Virus record (IMG/VR): IMGVR_UViG_3300046513_000348 | Coordinates: 62,001-126,000 of that record | Length of the DNA: 64,000 nt | DNA from: a virus | Reading direction: 5' to 3' (one strand) | Part shown: positions 58,746 through 64,000 of the stretch, piece by piece | How positions within the stretch are numbered: the stretch's first letter is position 1 | How the letters are laid out: the number at the start of each line of letters is the position of its first letter | Program-made: the position numbers and the translations under genes | The notes under the pieces: model-generated | Seen by the model: the letters and a program-made list of their open reading frames with translations, nothing else | Database searches by the model: none | Told to the model about the DNA's origin: nothing

Positions 58746-60047
58746 ATGGACATTATCAAAGGCTTTGCTCTGAATCGCAATTTCATCAATAACACCCCAG
58801 GTGTTGTTGCTGATATTGGCGAGTTGTCGACTAAGGGCTTCACGTTCGTCAAGGAACCCCGCGTTTATTCCTCGCAAACATATCCCACAATATCACTGGT
58901 GCACTTCCCTTCGCCGGGTAGTGGTGTGGGCACGTCCGCTTCGATTCCGGATGCCCAGAAAGACCATATCCTGAAGGTCATCAACAAGATTTACGAGAAG
59001 TCGGCCAGTGCAACCATCGTGTTCGCTCCGGGCGCTTTCATCGAATACCTGTTGGCTCAGATGGGTAATGAAGTCGCCGACATCACCGTCGGAGGCGTCG
59101 TTGCCAATGGCAACTACTCGATCATCGAATGGATCCAATGGCGTAACACGGCAGGTAGCGCCGGTAACGTCAACAAGATCTGGTTCTCGAATGCGGCATT
59201 CGAAGGCCAGTTCGACGAATACGAAATCACGGTCATTCCGCCGTTCCTGCCCCCGAATCAGTTCTTCGGCCAGCCTGCTGAAGTCAAGTATCTCCTGGGC
59301 AACCTGAGCTACTCGCAGGAAGTGGAAAAGATTCAGGACGCCCGCGGCAAATCGTCCGAGACCATCCTCTGGGGTAATACGTACAACTACGTGAACCCAG
59401 TGAATCAGAATGACAAGACGCCTGCGAAGTTCACCTGCCTGATCTACGGTATGGCAGGCAACAACATCGACCTGATCAAGGACGCGATCGTTCAGTACCT
59501 GCTGGCGAACTCGACCTACACTCGTGACCAGTGGAAGAACATCCTGCCGGATCTTTTTCTGCGGACTGAATTCCTGATCTTCCCGCAGTGGGAACGTATG
59601 GCGATCGAGAATGTGGTCGGCAGCAACAACGGCATCTTCTCGCCGGTCGTTGACCTGACCGCGATCATGAACAAGCTGGTGGTCGAATCGGTCGAATACG
59701 ACGAGACTCACGTCCGCACCAACGGCCAGGCATTTACCTTCCCGTACATGTCGGTTGCCGCTACCTCGATCGGTCACATCGAAAACCGCGATGGCAAGAA
59801 GAAAATCACGGATTGGTATCCGGACTACTTCTTCGTGAACAATACGAACGCCGACTTCAACCGCATGTCGCTCACCACTCAGGAATGGGTACTGATGATC
59901 ATGGAAATGTTGAAGATCGCCCGCGACCTGACCACGAGCTCCACGATCCCGCAGGGTTACTCCCGCGTTAAACGTGGCACCCGCCTCTTCCTGGCCAAGA
60001 GCCACAAGAGCGTCCAATACCTCGTGGCAGCGCCTGGTACCTACTAA
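58746..60047 (+). CDS. Probable virion structural protein, 433 aa
   Basis: Not recognised. Beta-rich, Asn/Ile/Val-rich with many aromatics (WEWIQW-type and YFFVNNTNADFN), no signal peptide, C-ending codons suggesting abundance. First of a two-gene plus-strand unit; its stop codon overlaps the ATG of the next gene (TAATG). A tail-fibre-proximal or baseplate role would fit composition, but no motif proves it. Confidence 0.78.
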   Translation: MDIIKGFALNRNFINNTPGVVADIGELSTKGFTFVKEPRVYSSQTYPTISLVHFPSPGSGVGTSASIPDAQKDHILKVINKIYEKSASATIVFAPGAFIEYLLAQMGNEVADITVGGVVANGNYSIIEWIQWRNTAGSAGNVNKIWFSNAAFEGQFDEYEITVIPPFLPPNQFFGQPAEVKYLLGNLSYSQEVEKIQDARGKSSETILWGNTYNYVNPVNQNDKTPAKFTCLIYGMAGNNIDLIKDAIVQYLLANSTYTRDQWKNILPDLFLRTEFLIFPQWERMAIENVVGSNNGIFSPVVDLTAIMNKLVVESVEYDETHVRTNGQAFTFPYMSVAATSIGHIENRDGKKKITDWYPDYFFVNNTNADFNRMSLTTQEWVLMIMEMLKIARDLTTSSTIPQGYSRVKRGTRLFLAKSHKSVQYLVAAPGTY

Positions 60048-60685
60048 TGGCGAACGAACTCTTGCCATCGATTGGCATGTCGGGGCAATGGAAACTCAAA
60101 GCCCCGTTTGACACCAAGATCGTTGCGAACCTCACCTACACTTGTAAAGAAGTCCGCAAGCTGGGTGCGATGATTGCAGCGGGTGTCGATGCCTTCGAAG
60201 AATTCTACGTTCCAAACGAAATCACTCGTGACGTGTACGACCAACACGTCGCTAGCGATATCTCGGTCATCACTCTGTCCTCTTCGTCTGGCAACTGGAT
60301 TAATGTCCCGACGCCTTACCTGGATGGCTGGCCCAATGCTAACGTAATCCCTTACGTTGTCGTTGGTCTGATCGCTGATATCGGTGCATTACCCAACACG
60401 ATTGATCCGACATTCCTTGCCGAGAAGGTGAAGAACACGATCATGAGTTCCCTGGGTCATGAACCCCAGATCACTTTCGTTGCTCTGTCGGAAGTCACCA
60501 ACATGCCTTTCGATGAGCACGAAGCTCTGGAGAATCTCCGTATGTCGAACATCGAGGACGACAACACGGATTACTCCCGCCGTATCAAAGCCGAAGCTGA
60601 CCTGGCAAAAGCGCGCGCAGAAATTGCCGCACTCCAGCAGTTCATCATCGACTCGGGTGTACCAATTCCAGTTGTGACCGGATAA
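60047..60685 (+). CDS. Probable virion protein, 212 aa
   Basis: Not recognised. Starts at the TAATG overlap with the 433-aa gene, so translation is coupled. Beta-rich first two thirds, then a C-terminal coiled-coil-like helix (IKAEADLAKARAEIAALQQF). Such a helix often mediates trimer or partner assembly. Ends in a strong terminator. Confidence 0.75.
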   Translation: MANELLPSIGMSGQWKLKAPFDTKIVANLTYTCKEVRKLGAMIAAGVDAFEEFYVPNEITRDVYDQHVASDISVITLSSSSGNWINVPTPYLDGWPNANVIPYVVVGLIADIGALPNTIDPTFLAEKVKNTIMSSLGHEPQITFVALSEVTNMPFDEHEALENLRMSNIEDDNTDYSRRIKAEADLAKARAEIAALQQFIIDSGVPIPVVTG

Positions 60686-60697
60686 ACAAAAGACATA

Positions 60698-60725
60698 CCT
60701 ATCCTGCCCTCGCGGGCAGGATAGG
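60698..60725. terminator. Terminator between converging genes
   Basis: 12-bp stem CCTATCCTGCCC / GGGCAGGATAGG, TCGC loop. Confidence 0.8.
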
Positions 60726-60736
60726 ATTATGTTCGT

Positions 60737-61465
60737 TTAGTACAGAGTCGAGATTGGAGTAAAGTCAGAAACAGCCAAGCACTTGTTATACAAGCGAATT
60801 CGATCCATATTACCGTTGATGCCAGAATAGCCAGGGCCGCCATTTCGAGCATCGTAATAATTACCGATGTACAGGTTCGAACCGAAGCCGATTGCCGAGT
60901 TATAAATCTCAGTCGATGTTCCAACAAGCTTACCTCCCAAGAAGAGGTAGACCTTGCCGTCCTTACGGCCAACGGCATGATGCTGCCATAAACCATTCGC
61001 AGCACGCATGGTTGCCTTGACGAGTGTCCTGGACGAAGTGCCGCCGTCAGTAACGTTCAAGATCGGATAGAGATCCGACAGGCCCCAGAAACTCATACCG
61101 CCTGCGGCAGTAAAGGCACCGTAAGAAAGGAAGACGTTATTGCCGCCGGTGAATGTATAGTTGCCCTGACCGTTGCAGAACGCCCAGGTTTCGAACCAGA
61201 AGTCCCCAGGGAAATTCAGTTCGGCGGATCGTGGCGTATACAGACTACCACAAGCTGACGAAGGCTGTTGCGACTGAAGGAAGCTCTGCGTACCGTTGAT
61301 TTTTCGTGCAGTCGACAAACTAACGTCAGCAGCCTGGATCGTTCCGTAGGTACGTGCCGTATTAACGGAGTCCTTCCAGGAGGCTCCTTCAAAGTCCATC
61401 GCCAGGACAGCTCCGCTGTCGCCGTACGAAAAGCCCTTCTTTTTCAAAAGGTTAGATTCAAGCAT
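60737..61465 (-). CDS. Second LamG/concanavalin-like domain protein, 242 aa
   Basis: Beta-sandwich binding protein. Features: VLAMDFEGASWKDSV near the start, FPGDFWFETWAFCNG strand pair, QHHAVGRKDGKVYLFLGG (the W/H-H-x-A-V-x-R strand typical of LamG) and NMDRIRLYNKCLAVSDF at the end, matching the terminal strand of the other LamG protein. The ATG at 61465 is chosen because AAGGAG lies 9 nt upstream; the longer frame includes this ribosome-binding site as coding. Probably a virion surface or receptor-binding protein. It contains four Cys, so disulfides are possible. Confidence 0.78.
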   Translation of the reverse strand: MLESNLLKKKGFSYGDSGAVLAMDFEGASWKDSVNTARTYGTIQAADVSLSTARKINGTQSFLQSQQPSSACGSLYTPRSAELNFPGDFWFETWAFCNGQGNYTFTGGNNVFLSYGAFTAAGGMSFWGLSDLYPILNVTDGGTSSRTLVKATMRAANGLWQHHAVGRKDGKVYLFLGGKLVGTSTEIYNSAIGFGSNLYIGNYYDARNGGPGYSGINGNMDRIRLYNKCLAVSDFTPISTLY

Positions 61466-61510
61466 AGAGTATTGCTCCTTAGATTTCATAGGATTTCGCG
61501 TAAATACGGA

Positions 61511-61514
61511 CATA
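61511..61514 (-). promoter_or_regulatory. TATG element, candidate late promoter of the second LamG gene
   Basis: Minus-strand TATGTCCGTATTTACG, just after the terminator stem of the SbcC-like gene and 46 nt before the LamG start. Confidence 0.38.
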
Positions 61515-61515
61515 A

Positions 61516-61541
61516 CCATCCTACCCTTTCGGGTAGGATGG
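61516..61541 (-). terminator. Terminator after the SbcC-like gene
   Basis: Perfect 11-bp stem CCATCCTACCC / GGGTAGGATGG with TTTC loop, 8 nt past the stop codon. Confidence 0.8.
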
Positions 61542-61548
61542 AAACGTG

Positions 61549-64000
61549 TCAGTTTAACGTGACGTGTTCATTGAACACCGTATTCGATGGCAGCATCAGA
61601 TTGTCAGTACTGAGCACGCAGGTTTGTGCCAGACTACTCAATGCGCCGTGGTTCGATTCGTAGTGGGAGACCATGAAGATCTGACCATACGCATCTTCGT
61701 CGATCAGCTTCTTGATGAAGTAAATCGCACGTTCACGGTGCACGTCGTCGAATGCTGCTTCGAACTCGTCAAGGAACAACGGAATATGCCCCAAACCCAG
61801 TTGCCTCAAAGCACAGATCCGAAACGCGAAGTTGAAAATGTCGACGATCGATTCCGATCCCTCGTTCACATCCTTCTTCGGTTTCTCGCCCTTGTTCATC
61901 GCAAACGGGAACTTGTAATCCATATCCGCTTGGCCATCCTCCATGATGAACGGAAGGATTTCCAACGGGTATGACCAGACCGATCCGACCACTCGGTTCA
62001 TACGTGAAACGAAGACGTTTACGAAGCGATGAAGACCTTCCGCAATCGCCCCACTCGTCGGCGATAATGCAATGTGTGCCATCTTCGCCACTCGTTCGTT
62101 CATGATTGCTTCGTCCAGCTGATACTGGATCTCGTCCACGATCTGCTGCTGGCTGGTCAGTTGCGCTAATGCATCTTCCTTCCGTGCCAGTTGAGTTTGA
62201 AGGGAAAGGATCAGTTGCCACAAGGCCTCCTGGAAACGGCTATACACATAGCCCTTGATGTGATCTTGGTGAACGCCATGTGCACTGAGCATCTTTTCGT
62301 GCAGTGCTGCAACACGATTGCTCTGTTGGATCAGGTTCTCGACGTCGGCCAGTTCTTCCGTCAGGCCTTTCAGCTTACGAGTCTGAACGCCCATCTTCTC
62401 TTCGATACCAGACATTTCGGTTTCGATGGATTCGAGAGTATCAGCGTCGAGATTCTTTTTGAGCTCGATCTGTTCTTGCGCAGATTCCAAGATCTTCTTC
62501 TGCTTGGCGATCTCGACTTGATGCTCGATGTCGCTTTGCATAGTGTAAAGCTCGGCTGCCACACTGCCCGGATATTGTATCAGGCGATTGTTCTGCGTGA
62601 TCTCGTTAAAGTAAGCACGAAGGTTCGGAGCGGAACGCATCATGTTGATGACGTTGCGATAGGCGTCAGCATACTCGGTGTATTCCGCCATGTACTTCGA
62701 CTCATCGCTGATCCGCTGGACCAGATTGTCCGAATCTTCCTTCAACTGAGCCAATACCGTTTCGGCTTTCTTGATATCGTCTTCCGACGCTTTCGTGGTC
62801 CAGGAATGCGAGCATTGCGGGCAAGTGATCGAATCTTTCTGGACGTGATCGCGACGATGCTCGATATCGGCATTTAAACGCGATATGCGGGCCTGTAGGG
62901 CCGTGTACTGGCCCGAATGCTGAGTGAGTCGAGCCTGAGCCATCTCGGCCTTCTCGCGCGTATAAACACCGTCGTTGGAAGGCAGGCTAGAAATCTTGTC
63001 GTAGAGCTCGTGATAGATTTCTTTCAGCGTAGCCGCCATCTGGACCGCGTCGAACTCGATCCGGACATTAGGAAGAGCAATGAAGGTCTCTTCATAAGCG
63101 ATGGTTTCCTTAGCCGTGGTTACCTTGGCTTGGAGTTCAGCCAGAGATTCTGTACCGGCCTTCACCAGCATGTCATACTTCTTCTTGACACGGGAGTGCT
63201 CGGTGTACAGGTGCTGCTGCATTTGTTGTGCAGCAGCGATCTCGATCTTGATCACATCACGGCAGTCGAGCAGATCCTGATGGTTATCATGACCCGACGA
63301 AGTAATCAGTTCGGTATTGAGCCGATCGATCTCGTTACCGTAACGATCCAGGTCATGCCAGTTCGATTCCAACACTTGCAATACTTCCGGACCTTTCTTG
63401 GCCTCAGCATTGCGCATGTCGTAGATCTCACCAATCAGGGCCTTGATATCGTAGACTTCGTTGTTCAGGGTCTTGATGACGTTTGCATCTGCCAGCTTGA
63501 TGCGTTCATCCACCAGACGCTTCTGCAAGCGCTTGATTGCGCCCTGTGCGTCACGGTGTGCTTCCTGGAGCTTCTTGTAGATACTCATGGCGTAGGTGAA
63601 GTCGGTATCGGCCAGTCGAACCAGCCAGTAACGACGACGACCAGGACTCATGGTGGTCAGGAGTTCTTTGCCCAATGCCAGAGCACGGATTTCATTGGTG
63701 ATGTGGAAATGCTCTTCGACCAGAGCACGGTACATCTCGATCTTACCGTCACCATTCATCTCCACGCCATCGCACATAAAGCTATGATGAGGCTTCGGCC
63801 CTTCAAATGACGACGACAGTTCGTAGAACTTGCCGTTGTATTGGATGTCGATTTCTTTGCGACCATTGATACCAAAGTCATCTTTATCGGCAGGCAGTGG
63901 CCACATCTCGTTCATGAGGGAGCTCTTACCGCTACCGTTCGTTCCCAGAACCATCTGGAGAATGTACAGCAAATCGGGCGTGTACAGGAAGCGTTTGATT
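61549..64000 (-). CDS. SbcC/Rad50-like DNA repair ATPase (partial, N-terminus beyond right edge)
   Basis: SMC-type ATPase that works with an Mre11/SbcD-like nuclease on DNA ends. The frame is open to the window edge (IKRFLYTPDLLYILQ precedes the motif), so the start lies outside; a TTG at 63972 is only an internal codon. Seen: Walker A LGTNGSGKSS near the N-terminus, long heptad-rich coiled-coil arms, a central zinc-hook motif ITCPQCSHSW (C-x-x-C), then the second arm and C-terminal ABC part with EGSESIVDIFNFAFRI (signature region), IPLFLDEFEAAFDD (Walker B and D-loop) and FMVSHYES (H-loop). About 817 residues are visible. The partner nuclease is probably just beyond the edge. Confidence 0.9.
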   Translation of the reverse strand, partial: IKRFLYTPDLLYILQMVLGTNGSGKSSLMNEMWPLPADKDDFGINGRKEIDIQYNGKFYELSSSFEGPKPHHSFMCDGVEMNGDGKIEMYRALVEEHFHITNEIRALALGKELLTTMSPGRRRYWLVRLADTDFTYAMSIYKKLQEAHRDAQGAIKRLQKRLVDERIKLADANVIKTLNNEVYDIKALIGEIYDMRNAEAKKGPEVLQVLESNWHDLDRYGNEIDRLNTELITSSGHDNHQDLLDCRDVIKIEIAAAQQMQQHLYTEHSRVKKKYDMLVKAGTESLAELQAKVTTAKETIAYEETFIALPNVRIEFDAVQMAATLKEIYHELYDKISSLPSNDGVYTREKAEMAQARLTQHSGQYTALQARISRLNADIEHRRDHVQKDSITCPQCSHSWTTKASEDDIKKAETVLAQLKEDSDNLVQRISDESKYMAEYTEYADAYRNVINMMRSAPNLRAYFNEITQNNRLIQYPGSVAAELYTMQSDIEHQVEIAKQKKILESAQEQIELKKNLDADTLESIETEMSGIEEKMGVQTRKLKGLTEELADVENLIQQSNRVAALHEKMLSAHGVHQDHIKGYVYSRFQEALWQLILSLQTQLARKEDALAQLTSQQQIVDEIQYQLDEAIMNERVAKMAHIALSPTSGAIAEGLHRFVNVFVSRMNRVVGSVWSYPLEILPFIMEDGQADMDYKFPFAMNKGEKPKKDVNEGSESIVDIFNFAFRICALRQLGLGHIPLFLDEFEAAFDDVHRERAIYFIKKLIDEDAYGQIFMVSHYESNHGALSSLAQTCVLSTDNLMLPSNTVFNEHVTLN

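Noticed and set aside
58656-58877. 73-codon minus-strand ORF
   Set aside because: Overlaps the start of the 433-aa structural gene and the promoter region; no ribosome-binding site.

Overview
This window comes from a jumbo tailed phage with a contractile tail, of the phiKZ-like group that includes the nucleus-forming phages. Evidence read from the sequence: a phage tubulin (PhuZ) with the GTP-binding signature; a complete RNA polymerase beta-like protein next to the N-terminal half of beta' carrying NADFDGD (the phiKZ gp178/gp180 arrangement); a T4 gp21-type prohead protease just beyond them (phiKZ gp175 position); a huge tail-associated lytic protein (gp181 position); a large terminase close to a ~700-residue sheath and ~290-residue tube (gp25, gp29, gp30 positions). 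The DNA is about half G+C, far above phiKZ itself, so this is a distant member. The host cannot be named from the sequence. I saw no tRNA, rRNA, CRISPR, insertion sequence or integrase, and found no major capsid protein or chimallin here.

Layout. 1-5.2 kb (minus): the catalytic half of a family B DNA polymerase, cut by the left edge, then a tight run of small unknown proteins, several of which look like diverged paralogues. 5.4-7.2 kb: phuZ and a free-standing GIY-YIG endonuclease. 7.2-13.0 kb: a plus-strand gene, a LamG-domain protein, a run of small membrane or secreted proteins, a metalloprotease, a membrane-anchored Bcs1-like AAA+ ATPase and one unknown. 13.0-13.4 kb is an AT-rich non-coding divide with inverted repeats and a possible small RNA. 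13.4-16.3 kb (plus): two unknown proteins, a GNAT acetyltransferase and one unknown. 16.4-23.9 kb (minus): terminase and three large probable virion proteins. 24.0-27.0 kb (plus): sheath and tube. 27.0-32.5 kb (minus): virion or assembly proteins and the prohead protease. 32.6-38.6 kb (minus): virion RNA polymerase beta and beta' N-half. 38.6-46.9 kb (plus): 2080-residue lytic/tail protein and a membrane-segment protein. 46.9-54.6 kb (mostly minus): unknown proteins, a SLOG-fold protein and a RecA/UvsX-like ATPase. 54.7-61.5 kb: further structural-type proteins, an RNase H with a large extension, a likely spanin pair and a second LamG protein. 61.5-64 kb: an SbcC/Rad50-like ATPase cut by the right edge.

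How the parts fit. Replication and recombination (PolB, RecA-like ATPase, RNase H, SbcC-like ATPase) are dispersed between structural operons. The virion RNA polymerase, packaged in the particle in phiKZ, sits between the maturation protease and the lytic tail protein. Nearly every transcription unit ends in a strong GC-rich stem-loop, and many of these stems are directly followed by TATG, which resembles the phiKZ late promoter core; a second set of sites resembles the phiKZ early core TATATTAC. Most long ORFs opposite the large genes are antisense shadows and are left out.
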